Positions 30,406 through 39,320 of a stretch of 64,000 nt of DNA are shown here, one piece after another. The stretch is from positions 186,001-250,000 of the forward strand of contig NYMS01000012.1 of the NCBI GenBank assembly GCA_002529455.1, written 5' to 3'. This DNA is from Glycomyces fuscus (GTDB taxonomy: Bacteria; Actinomycetota; Actinomycetes; Streptosporangiales; Streptosporangiaceae). The notes under the pieces are model-generated. The model made no database searches, was not told where the DNA came from, and worked only from the letters and a program-made list of their open reading frames with translations. Position 1 is the stretch's first letter. Every line of letters begins with the position of its first letter. Both the position numbers and the translations under genes were made by a program.

Positions 30406-30624
30406 TCACGCCTCCCCGGCACCGACACCGACACCGACACCGACACCGAGTGACCGAACCAGGACGGACCACTCGCCTTGGCTGACCGCGAGGCTTCCCG
30501 CCACGGGGGCCAGGGAGTCGCGAACACGCACGCAGTTCCCTGAGCGGTCGAAGGCCGCCTCCACACAATTGTCGGCAAAACTGCTGTGGGAGCTCTTGAA
30601 CCAGCGGAGGAATTCGGTGTCCAT
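30406..30624 (-). CDS. DUF397 domain-containing small protein
   Basis: A 72-residue protein of the DUF397 family: FLRWFKSSHSSFADNCVEAA, then CVRVRDSLAPVAGSLAV and SQGEWSVLV. Such proteins usually pair with a helix-turn-helix/DUF5753 regulator, and SCO4441/BldB-type systems involve related small partners. No such regulator is adjacent here; the neighbour is a convergent STAND ATPase. After LVRSLG the protein ends in a Gly-Val repeat tail encoded by a hexanucleotide repeat. The ATG was chosen because the family starts just before the F-x-KSS motif. Confidence 0.8.
   Translation of the reverse strand: MDTEFLRWFKSSHSSFADNCVEAAFDRSGNCVRVRDSLAPVAGSLAVSQGEWSVLVRSLGVGVGVGVGAGEA
30421..30450. repeat. 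Hexanucleotide repeat, five units, inside the DUF397 gene
   Basis: ACCGAC is repeated four times followed by ACCGAG. On the minus strand it encodes alternating Gly and Val at the protein's C-terminus. Unit-number changes would stay in frame. Confidence 0.9.
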
Positions 30625-30775
30625 GGCCCGGATGATGCCACCACACCGCCCACCGGAACAGCCCGTAGCCGCAGGCGGCCAGAGAACGGACACCCCGGCC
30701 CCCTAGAGGACCGGCCGGTGACCGCAGGTGGGACGACCCCGATTCGGAGTCCCGCGCCCGTCTGGGCCCCGCCCC

Positions 30776-31780
30776 TCAGGCCACGGGGACGGCCGCGGGG
30801 GCGTTCTCCAGGTCGCCGGTCTCGCCCTCCTGGTAGGCCTTCTTGCCCACCGTGAACACGTAGACCACGAACAGCAGCTCCGCCAGCGCGCCGATGCCCA
30901 GAGCCACCGGGATCGGGATGACCCCGGCCGCCGCGTTTCCGGTCACCAATCCCTCGATGAGCCCGGAGATGAACAGCACCACCACCAGGCCCAGGGCCAC
31001 CGCGATGGCGGCGCGCCCCTCCTCGCCCAGGGCGCGCATGCGGGTGCGGTCGCCGGGCGCGATGATCGTCCACCCCAGTTTGAGGCCCACCCCGCCCGCG
31101 ACGAAGACGGCGGTCAGCTCCAGCATCCCGTGCGGGAGGAGCAGCCCGAAGAACACGTCGCCCTGGCCGTGGGCCAGCATGATCCCCGCGGCGACGCCCA
31201 CGTTGACCGCGTTCATCAGCAGGACCGCCAGGGTCGGCAGGCCCAGGGCCACGCCGAAGATGATCGCCTGAGCCGACACCCACGCGTTGTTGGTCCACAC
31301 CTGGGCGGCGAACGAGCCCCGGGGGTTCTCCATGTAGTAGTTCGCGAACTCGTGGTCCACGTACTGCGCCATGAAGTCCGGTGTGCCCAGGGCGTGCAGC
31401 ACGTCGGGCTCGGAGACGATCCAGAAGGCGGTGACCGCGGCGATCGCGACCATGCCCGCGCTGGTGCCGATCCACCACCACCGCAGCCGGTACAGCACCG
31501 CCGGGAACACGCGGGTGAAGAACCCGCCGACGTCGCGCCACGCGGAGGCGTGCGCGCCGGTCACCGCAGAGCGGGCCCGCGCCACCAGCGCGGACAGCCT
31601 GCCCACCAGCGCCGGGTCCTGCCCGGAGGAGCGCACCACCGACAGGTGTGTGGACACCCGCTGGTAGAGCTCGACGAGTTCGTCGATCTCCTCACCGTCC
31701 AGCGATCGGCGCCTGCGCACCAGTCTGTCCAGTCGTTCCCACTCCGGGGCGTGCGCCGCGGCGAACACGTCGATATCCAC
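30776..31780 (-). CDS. Stage II sporulation protein M-like membrane protein
   Basis: A 334-residue integral membrane protein of the SpoIIM/YoaA superfamily. The N-terminal cytoplasmic helix (WERLDRLVRRRRSLDGEEID, ELVELYQRVSTHLSVVR) is typical of the actinobacterial version. Then five or six TM helices with GTPDFMAQYVDHEFANYYME, NNAWVSAQAIIFGVALGLP and LLPHGMLELTAVFVAGGVGL. The GTG start is read as MDIDVFAAAHAPEWE. The family is widespread outside spore formers and sits with RDD, MoxR and DUF58 genes, so a membrane-remodelling or transport role is likelier than Bacillus-type engulfment. It is divergent from the RDD gene. Confidence 0.88.
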   Translation of the reverse strand: MDIDVFAAAHAPEWERLDRLVRRRRSLDGEEIDELVELYQRVSTHLSVVRSSGQDPALVGRLSALVARARSAVTGAHASAWRDVGGFFTRVFPAVLYRLRWWWIGTSAGMVAIAAVTAFWIVSEPDVLHALGTPDFMAQYVDHEFANYYMENPRGSFAAQVWTNNAWVSAQAIIFGVALGLPTLAVLLMNAVNVGVAAGIMLAHGQGDVFFGLLLPHGMLELTAVFVAGGVGLKLGWTIIAPGDRTRMRALGEEGRAAIAVALGLVVVLFISGLIEGLVTGNAAAGVIPIPVALGIGALAELLFVVYVFTVGKKAYQEGETGDLENAPAAVPVA

Positions 31781-31948
31781 GCAAGGGACCCTACCGTTTC
31801 GCGCGCGCTCCGGTCCGGGCGCCGGTCCCCGGGCGCCTCCCCGCCCGTCCGCTCGGAGCCCGCTCCCGACACCGCTGCGAACAGCCGTCCCGTGTGACGG
31901 GTAATGTCGAGAGGACGGTTTCAGACAGCCCTGAGGGAGCGAGTGCTG

Positions 31949-32800
31949 GTGTCCTATCCCGGCAACGGCGACGCCCGCGCCGACGTGTACGGCGTGACAC
32001 CTCTGGTCACGGGTGACGCCGTGGTCCTGGACCTGCGTCCGGCCGGTTTCGCCACCAGGGCCGCGGCCCTGGCCATCGACGCCCTGGTCCAGATCATCGC
32101 CCTGATCGCGGTGGGCGTCCTGGTCACGTGGATCGGCAGGGGTCTGGACCCCGCGATCACCGCCGCCGTGTCCCTGTCGAGCATGGTCCTGATCCTGATC
32201 GGCTACCCGACCGTCTTCGAGACGGTCTCCCGTGGACGCTCCCTGGGCAAGATGGCCCTGGGGCTGCGCGTGGTCGGCACCGACGGCTCCCCCGAGCGGT
32301 TCCGGCAGGCCCTGGGCCGGGCGCTGGCCGCGTTCGTGGAGATCTGGATGACGAGCGGCGTGGTCGCGCTGGTCACGTCGATGATCAACCGCGACGGCCG
32401 CCGCGTGGGCGACTTCGTGTCCGGGACGATGGTCGTGGAGGAGCGCGGCGGCAGGCCGCGCGAGGAGGTCATCCCCATGCCCCCGCACCTGGCGGCCTGG
32501 GCGGCGAACACGGAGCTGTCGCGGCTGTCCCCGGAGACCGCGGCGGCGGCGCGCCAGTACGTGCTCCGGTACGGGGAGCTGGCCGAGCACACCCGCCACG
32601 AGATGGGCATCCGCCTGGCCGACACGGTGGTCGCGCAGATCAGCCCGCCCCCGCCGCCGGGAACCACCCCGCCCTACTTTCTGGCCGCGGTGCTCGCCGA
32701 GCGCCGCCGCCGCCACGAGATCGCCGCCCAGCGCTCCCAGCCCGGGTACCCGCAGGGCGGCTCCCAGCAGCAGTGGTACGGGCCGCACTCCTCCCGGTGA
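31949..32800 (+). CDS. RDD family membrane protein
   Basis: A 283-residue protein with an N-terminal RDD domain: LRPAGFATRAAALAIDALVQ carries the characteristic Arg and Asp pair of TM1, then TM2 (AVSLSSMVLILIGYPTVFET), the loop SRGRSLGKMALGLRVVG, a third helix and NRDGRRVGDFVSGTMVVEE. The C-terminal about 120 residues are helical and end in a Gln/Pro-rich tail. The RDD function is unknown, though some act in Na+/H+ exchange. The GTG at 31949 has GAGGGAG nine bases upstream; another GTG six bases earlier is too close to it. Confidence 0.85.
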   Translation: MSYPGNGDARADVYGVTPLVTGDAVVLDLRPAGFATRAAALAIDALVQIIALIAVGVLVTWIGRGLDPAITAAVSLSSMVLILIGYPTVFETVSRGRSLGKMALGLRVVGTDGSPERFRQALGRALAAFVEIWMTSGVVALVTSMINRDGRRVGDFVSGTMVVEERGGRPREEVIPMPPHLAAWAANTELSRLSPETAAAARQYVLRYGELAEHTRHEMGIRLADTVVAQISPPPPPGTTPPYFLAAVLAERRRRHEIAAQRSQPGYPQGGSQQQWYGPHSSR

Positions 32801-32930
32801 GCCGGGGCGCGTGCGGGAGGCGGGGGCGACAGCGCACCGGCTCACCGCCCCGCGGACACGGCGGGCCGCCCCCCGGCCGCGGCCGCGTCGGGCGCCGCAA
32901 GGGGCGGTCGGCCGGGCACGGACGCGCCCG

Positions 32931-34193
32931 TCAGGCGTGCCAGGAGCGCAGGTAGACCTCCTGCTCGGGGGTGAGCGCGTCGATGCGCACCCCCAGCGCG
33001 GCCAGTTCGAGCCGGGCCACCTCGGTGTCGGTCTCGGCGGGCACCTCCACCACGCCCGGCTCCAGGTCGGGGGCGTTGCGGGCCAGCCAGGCCGTGGTCA
33101 GGGCCTGCACCGCGAAGGACAGGTCCATCACGGCGGCCGGGTGCCCCTCGGCCGCGCCCAGGTTGACCAGGCGCCCCTCGGACAGCAGGAGCAGGCGGCG
33201 CCCGTCCGCCAGCACGTACTCGTCGGCCTGTTCGCGCACGCCCCGGTTGACCTCCACGGCCCGGTCCTCCAGGGCGTTCAGGTCGATCTCCAGGTCGAAG
33301 TGGCCGGAGTTGGCCAGGATCGCGCCGTCCCTCATCAGGTCCAGGTGCTCGGCGCGGACGACGTCGCGGTTGCCGGTGACGGTGACGAACACGTCCCCGG
33401 CGGGGGCCGCCTCCTCCATGGTCGTGACGGTGTAGCCCTGCATGACCGCGTCCAGGGCCTTGACCGGGTCGACCTCGGTGACGACCACGCGGGCGCCCAT
33501 GCCGCGTGCGCGCTCGGCCAGGCCCCTCCCGCAGTAGCCGAACCCGGCGACCACGACCGTGCGTCCGGCGAGCAGCGTGTTGGTGGCCCGCAGGATGCCG
33601 TCGATGGTCGACTGGCCGGTGCCGTACCGGTTGTCGAACATGCGCTTGGTGGCGGTGTCGTTGACCGCGACCATGGGGAGCCGCAGCTCGCCCTCGGCGC
33701 TCATCCGGCGCAGCCGGATCACGCCGGTGGTGGTCTGCTCGCAGCCGCCCAGCACGCCGTCGAGGAGGTCGGGGCGGGTCAGGTGGGCCGTGTTGACCAG
33801 GTCGCACCCGTCGTCGAGCAGCAGGTGCGGCCGCGACTCCAGGACCGTGACCAGGTTCCGGTCATAGGCGGCCGGGTCCATTCCGGCCCAGGCATGGACC
33901 GAAACCCCGTACTCGGTGACCAGGGCGGCGGCGGTGTCGTCCTGCGTGGACAGCGGGTTGGACGCCGCCAGCCACACCCGCGCGCCGCCCGCGCGCAGGG
34001 CCCGCAGCAGGTTGGCGGTCTCGGCGGTCACGTGCAGGCACGCGGCCACGCGCAGGCCCTCCAGGGGGCGTTCGGCGGCGAAGCGCTCGCGCACGCTGCG
34101 CAGCACCGGCATGGAGCGCTCGGCCCAGTCCACGCGGCGGACCCCTGCTCCGGAGAGGCCGAGGTCCGCCACCTGGTGCGGGGGGAGTGTCAT
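32931..34193 (-). CDS. Second adenosylhomocysteinase-like protein, short type
   Basis: A 420-residue SAH hydrolase homologue, lacking the insert of about 40 residues found in the usual bacterial enzyme. Present are HVTAETANLLRAL, LSTQDDTAAAL, TTTGVIRLRRM, VNDTATKRMFDNRYGTGQS, an NAD-binding loop VVVAGFGYCGRG and NSGHFDLEIDL. The catalytic Lys/Asp equivalents (TKRMFDNRYG) are retained. The C-terminal KPDHYRY-like tail of the canonical enzyme is absent; the protein ends EVYLRSWHA. It is downstream of the full-length ahcY on the same strand, separated by a repeat element. It may be a second S-adenosylhomocysteinase or act on a related nucleoside. Confidence 0.82.
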   Translation of the reverse strand: MTLPPHQVADLGLSGAGVRRVDWAERSMPVLRSVRERFAAERPLEGLRVAACLHVTAETANLLRALRAGGARVWLAASNPLSTQDDTAAALVTEYGVSVHAWAGMDPAAYDRNLVTVLESRPHLLLDDGCDLVNTAHLTRPDLLDGVLGGCEQTTTGVIRLRRMSAEGELRLPMVAVNDTATKRMFDNRYGTGQSTIDGILRATNTLLAGRTVVVAGFGYCGRGLAERARGMGARVVVTEVDPVKALDAVMQGYTVTTMEEAAPAGDVFVTVTGNRDVVRAEHLDLMRDGAILANSGHFDLEIDLNALEDRAVEVNRGVREQADEYVLADGRRLLLLSEGRLVNLGAAEGHPAAVMDLSFAVQALTTAWLARNAPDLEPGVVEVPAETDTEVARLELAALGVRIDALTPEQEVYLRSWHA

Positions 34194-34241
34194 GTGCTGC
34201 CTGGCTCCTGCTTTCTCGGTCGGCTCAACCCCCTGGGGCGC

Positions 34242-34381
34242 GTTCGGGCGCCCACGGGGTTCTGGAGGTGGCGCAGGCGGGTCCGCGAGGAACGAGCGAA
34301 CCCGCCGCAGCCACCGAAGGTTCCCGTACCCCGGGCGCCCGAACACGGGGCGAAGCGCAGCGGAGGTCCGAAGGACGCTGC
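34242..34381 (-). repeat. Intergenic element copy A, with 12-bp inverted ends
   Basis: A 140-base element filling most of the space between the two SAH hydrolase genes. Its arms GTTCGGGCGCCC (34242-34253) and GGGCGCCCGAAC (34333-34344) are perfect inverted repeats. A tail of about 37 bases reaches the ahcY stop codon. The first 29 bases are identical to copy B at 41952-41980, and the right arm plus tail also match closely. An inner stem (GGCGGGT/ACCCGCC) is visible. Confidence 0.8.
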
Positions 34382-35818
<1,437 letters not shown>

Positions 35819-35887
35819 GCGTTCCTCACTCGTGATGGTCGTGGCGCACCCGATTCTAGGGCCGCGGCTCCGGCGACCGCACGAAGT

Positions 35888-35903
35888 TGACATTCGGCTG
35901 TCA
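35888..35903. promoter_or_regulatory. Dyad TGACA-N6-TGTCA between ahcY and the MerR gene
   Basis: A perfect 5+5 dyad that overlaps a TTGACA -35 box (35887-35892) pointing to the MerR gene. MerR proteins bind dyads in the promoter spacer, so this is a fair operator candidate. It also lies upstream of ahcY on the other strand. Confidence 0.4.
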
Positions 35904-35946
35904 GATTTGCGCTCTTTGGTCGCGGAGTTCGGTTAGGGTCGCGTCC

Positions 35947-36357
35947 ATGGCCGCCCTCGACGACGACCCGACCCCGCCCGACCTCCAGCCGGCCGGTCCC
36001 GTGCCGATCTCCGCGGCCGCCGAGCGGGTGGGCACCACCGCGCGGATGCTGCGCTACCGCGAGGGCCTGGGCCTGCTGCCCCGCACCCAGGAGCAGCCCA
36101 CCGGGCGCGGGCACCGCCACCGCCGGTTCACGGAGGAGGACCTGCGCACGATCGCGGTGGGCCTGGAGCTGGAGCGCGAGTTCGACATCCCGCCCGCCGC
36201 GCTGGCCTTCGCCCTGCGCGTCCTGGCCGAGCCCGAGGTCCTGGCACGGGTGCGCTCGCACGGGGAGCGGCTGGGCAGGCTCGCCGCGGCGCCCGCCCGC
36301 GCGCTGGACTTCGAGAAGCAGAAGGCGATGCGGCTGCTGAACGGCCGCCGCCCCTGA
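35947..36357 (+). CDS. MerR family transcriptional regulator
   Basis: A 136-residue protein with an N-terminal MerR helix-turn-helix: VPISAAAERVGTTARMLRYR, then the wing EGLGLLPRTQEQPTGRGHRH and RRFTEEDLRTIAVGLELERE. A short helical C-terminus (FALRVLAEPEVLARVRSHGE) follows. The usual LRYYE is here LRYRE. No metal-binding Cys cluster is present, so it is not a classical metal sensor. It diverges from ahcY across 128 bases with a shared dyad, hinting at control of methyl-cycle genes. The ATG was chosen over an upstream start because the region before it lies inside the promoter. Confidence 0.75.
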   Translation: MAALDDDPTPPDLQPAGPVPISAAAERVGTTARMLRYREGLGLLPRTQEQPTGRGHRHRRFTEEDLRTIAVGLELEREFDIPPAALAFALRVLAEPEVLARVRSHGERLGRLAAAPARALDFEKQKAMRLLNGRRP

Positions 36358-36452
36358 ACACCCCCGGTTTACACTCCGACGCGTCCGGTAGCGGCCACAG
36401 GTCGGGGCCCGCGACAGGTTTTGGCCAACTGTCCGCTGGCTACGGAAGACAC

Positions 36453-37598
36453 GTGGATACCCTACGTTGCGGTGCGGACCTGGACCGGATCCCGGCCCTG
36501 GTACGCGAGGACCTCATGGACGTCGACCGGTTGCGGGCGATCTGGGCCCAGCACCGGCAGAGCCAGCCCCGGGAGGCCCGCGCCGCGGCCCGGCGCGAGC
36601 TGACGGGCCGTCGCGTGCGGGCACTGGGCGGCGGGCCCGCCCTGGAGGAGCTGCTGGTGTGGGCCGCGGCGGACGGGACCTCCGGGCACCAGATCACCGC
36701 CGAGTTCGTGTCGGAGCTGGCCGAGCGCGCCAGGAACCTGCCCGAGGACTGCCCCTCGCGCTCCCCCCGGCGCCGTGTCGACTCCGAGCAGGCGCTGCGG
36801 CTGGTGCGGGCCGCCTCGGTGCCCGTCCACCCGGTGGTGCGCGCCGCGCAGACCTACGCCGAGAGCGTGGCGGTGCTGGCCGAGCTGGACCCCGACCACC
36901 CCGAGGGCACGCACACGTGGGCGCTGCCGTGGGTGCTGGCGTCCCTGGTGCTGCGGCGGGCGGACTTCCCCCCGCTGCTGCCCGACCCCCTGGCGCCGCC
37001 GTGGAGCGGACGCGACGCCGACGAGCGCCTGGCCGGTGTGGTCCGCCACTTCGCGCGGCTGGTGACCGGGGCGCTGCTCGGCGAGCTGAGCTGGACCCCC
37101 GAGCACGTCCCCGAGCCCCGCTCCGCCGCGTCGCCGCTGGCGGCGGTGACGCGCCGCCGCGTCCTGGACTACGTGCGCTCGCGCCGGGACTCGCTGGCCA
37201 TGATCCTGCGGGCGCTGGACCCCGCGGCGCGCACGTCGGTGTACTCGGGCGGGTCGGACGAGTCCGAGCCGGGGGCGGCGTCGGAGGCCGTGGCCCGGAC
37301 CCTGCTCACGCCGGGCGCCGCGCACTGGTGGACGGCGCTGGAGCTGGCGGTGGGCGAGGCGTCCCTGTCGCTGTTCGTGGTGGTCCAGGAGGTGGGCCGC
37401 CCCCGGACGGGGGTGCTCGCGGTCACCGCGGACGCGCGGCTGGCCACCGTGGAGGGGGTGCGCGACGCGCTGGGCATGTCGGGCACCGACAACGTGACGG
37501 TGATGCCCACGGACTGCGTGGACGACCGCTGGCCGCAGGTGCGCGACCTCGTGGACGAGGCCGTCTCCCGGGCCATGAGCGAGCTCACCCGGGTCTGA
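36453..37598 (+). CDS. Unrecognised 381-residue protein
   Basis: I do not recognise this protein. It has no signal peptide or clear TM helix. Residues 20-110 are Arg/Glu-rich and helical (AIWAQHRQSQPREARAAARR). A central conserved-looking block is HPVVRAAQTYAESVAVLAEL followed by THTWALPWVLASLVLRRADF and PPLLPDPLAPPWSGRDADER. A late segment resembles a sensor or ligand-binding strand (LSLFVVVQEVGRPRTGVLAV). The coding bias (high GC in third positions) supports a real gene. The GTG start is tentative; ATG at 36516 is an alternative. It ends four bases before the convergent kinase gene. Confidence 0.6.
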   Translation: MDTLRCGADLDRIPALVREDLMDVDRLRAIWAQHRQSQPREARAAARRELTGRRVRALGGGPALEELLVWAAADGTSGHQITAEFVSELAERARNLPEDCPSRSPRRRVDSEQALRLVRAASVPVHPVVRAAQTYAESVAVLAELDPDHPEGTHTWALPWVLASLVLRRADFPPLLPDPLAPPWSGRDADERLAGVVRHFARLVTGALLGELSWTPEHVPEPRSAASPLAAVTRRRVLDYVRSRRDSLAMILRALDPAARTSVYSGGSDESEPGAASEAVARTLLTPGAAHWWTALELAVGEASLSLFVVVQEVGRPRTGVLAVTADARLATVEGVRDALGMSGTDNVTVMPTDCVDDRWPQVRDLVDEAVSRAMSELTRV

Positions 37599-37602
37599 CG
37601 GG

Positions 37603-38952
37603 TCAGCCGCCGCTGAGGGCGATCAGGATCAGTACCAGCAGCAGGATGACGATGGTGATGAGCACCGCCGGGATCACCCAGCTCTGCTGGAGCACCGAGT
37701 TCTGCTCTACGGGGCGCGGCATGGGCTGCCGTACCCCGGGGCGGGCGTAGGTCTGGTTGGGGTTCATGCCCGTGGCCATCGGGTTCGCGGCTCCGGGCAG
37801 GCCGTGGGGCGTGCCGGGCGGCGGGACCGGGTACGCGGGGGCGCCCGGACGCGGGTTGGACGTACCCGGGCCGCCGGGGACCCCCGGCCTGGGGTTGGAG
37901 GTCCCGGGGTGGGCGAACCCGTGGCGGGGGTCGGAGCCCATCGGGTGCCCCGGCATGCCGGGGCGGGGGTTGGAGGTGCCGGGGTGCGCGTACCCGGCGG
38001 CGCCCGCCTGCGGACCGGTGTGCGGCTGCTGCGGGCCGGTGTGCGGCCGGTAGGGCATCTGGGCGCCGGTGAACAGGCCGGTCTGGGCGATCTTCTCGCC
38101 CTGCTTGACGGCGTCGTCGGTGGACGGGCCGGAGGCCTCGGGCCCCTCGTGGCCCAGCAGGCGCATGAGGAGCGTCTGGGCGTTGGGCCGGTTGTCCGGG
38201 TTCTTGTCCAGGCAGGACTCGACGATCGGGCGCAGGGCCTCGTCCATGCCGGTCAGGTCCGGGGGCGCGCTGACCACGCGGTGGACGACCGCCGGGACGG
38301 TGTCGGAGCCGAACGGCGCCCGCCCGGTGGAGGCGAAGGCGATGACGCAGCCCCAGGCGAAGATGTCGCACTTGTCGGTGATGCCGCGGCCCTCGATCTG
38401 CTCGGGCGCCATGTAGGAGGGCGTGCCGACGATCGAGTTGGTCATGGTGGCGGTGCCGTCGTCGATCCGGGCGATGCCGAAGTCGATGACGCGGGGGCCG
38501 TCCGGGCCGAGCAGCACGTTGCCGGGCTTGAAGTCGCGGTGGACGATGCCCGCCTTGTGGATGGCGACCAGGGCGGTGGCGGTGGTGATCGCGAGCCGCT
38601 GGAGGGTGGAGCCCTTCTGGGTGGCGCCCTTGGCGATGGTCTCCTGGAGGTCCTTGCCCGGCACGAACTCGCTGACCACGTAGGGCGGGTCGTTGTCGAG
38701 CTGGGCGTCGATGATCGCGGCGGTGCAGAAGGAGGCGACCTTCTGCGCCGCCCGGACCTCTTTCTCGAACCGCCTGCGCAGGTCGCTGTCGCGCGACCAC
38801 TGGTCGTTGAGGACCTTGACCGCGTACTGCTCGCCGTCGGCGTTCTCGGCGAGGTAGACGATCCCCTGGCCGCCCTTGCCCAGTCGTCCTGTCACGCTGT
38901 ACCCGCCGAACGAGGAGGGGTCGCTCGGCAGTAGCGATTCGGGACCGGGCAT
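37603..38952 (-). CDS. Transmembrane Ser/Thr protein kinase
   Basis: A 449-residue Hanks-type kinase. The catalytic domain (about residues 14-275) has the glycine loop LGKGGQGIVYLAEN, the ATP Lys in QYAVKVLNDQ, catalytic HRDFKPGNVLL, DFG in VIDFGIARIDD, and activation-loop TPSYMAPEQIEG. A linker of about 140 residues is rich in Pro/Gly with PHTGPQ and HPGTSNPRPG units. One TM helix (VIPAVLITIVILLLVLILIAL) ends the protein, leaving almost no external domain, so the kinase has no obvious extracellular sensor. It is convergent with the unknown gene. The ATG follows a GGAGGACACC sequence. Confidence 0.92.
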   Translation of the reverse strand: MPGPESLLPSDPSSFGGYSVTGRLGKGGQGIVYLAENADGEQYAVKVLNDQWSRDSDLRRRFEKEVRAAQKVASFCTAAIIDAQLDNDPPYVVSEFVPGKDLQETIAKGATQKGSTLQRLAITTATALVAIHKAGIVHRDFKPGNVLLGPDGPRVIDFGIARIDDGTATMTNSIVGTPSYMAPEQIEGRGITDKCDIFAWGCVIAFASTGRAPFGSDTVPAVVHRVVSAPPDLTGMDEALRPIVESCLDKNPDNRPNAQTLLMRLLGHEGPEASGPSTDDAVKQGEKIAQTGLFTGAQMPYRPHTGPQQPHTGPQAGAAGYAHPGTSNPRPGMPGHPMGSDPRHGFAHPGTSNPRPGVPGGPGTSNPRPGAPAYPVPPPGTPHGLPGAANPMATGMNPNQTYARPGVRQPMPRPVEQNSVLQQSWVIPAVLITIVILLLVLILIALSGG

Positions 38953-39094
38953 CGGTGTCCTCCGGGAGATCGGGGGTGAGAGGGCGCGCAGCACCAGGGT
39001 ACGGGTTGCGGGGAACGTGGTGGTGCGTCCCGGCATGCCCCGCTACCCCGGTGCAACCGTTATGACTGCTGGGACGCCTGAGGCGTTCCCCCTC

Positions 39095-39271
39095 TCACCC
39101 GATTTTTCGCGCCTCGTCGACCAGCAGGACCGGGATGCCGTCCCGGATGGGGTAGGCCAGGCCGCTCTCGTCGCAGACCAGCTCGTCGGTCTCGGGGTCG
39201 TGGCGCAGCGGGGCCTGGCTCTGCGGGCAGGCCAGGATCTCCAGCAACCAGCCGTCGATCTTCGTGCTCAT
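39095..39271 (-). CDS. Trm112-like small protein with half its zinc cysteines
   Basis: A 58-residue protein with the Trm112/YcaR fold signature: WLLEILACPQSQAPL, then LVCDESGLAYPIRDGIPVLL. Canonical members have two CxxC pairs; here each pair is CxxS, so zinc binding is doubtful. Trm112-type proteins act as partners for methyltransferases or occur beside lipid-sugar genes. It follows manB by 49 bases on the same strand, the usual position in actinobacteria. The ATG at 39271 gives the standard length and has GAGGAAC just upstream. Confidence 0.88.
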   Translation of the reverse strand: MSTKIDGWLLEILACPQSQAPLRHDPETDELVCDESGLAYPIRDGIPVLLVDEARKIG

Positions 39272-39320
39272 GTCCTCGTTCCTCTGCGATGGGGTGTCCC
39301 TCTCCCCCAATGATGCCTGG

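Noticed and set aside
34242..34381. Ordinary rho-independent terminator for ahcY
   Set aside because: The arms are 79 bases apart, the element recurs with its ends conserved at another locus, and the conserved sequence extends beyond the arms. Termination may be one effect but does not explain the conservation.
35819..35946. S-adenosylhomocysteine riboswitch upstream of ahcY
   Set aside because: The gap is only 128 bases, shared with a divergent promoter, and shows no recognisable aptamer core.
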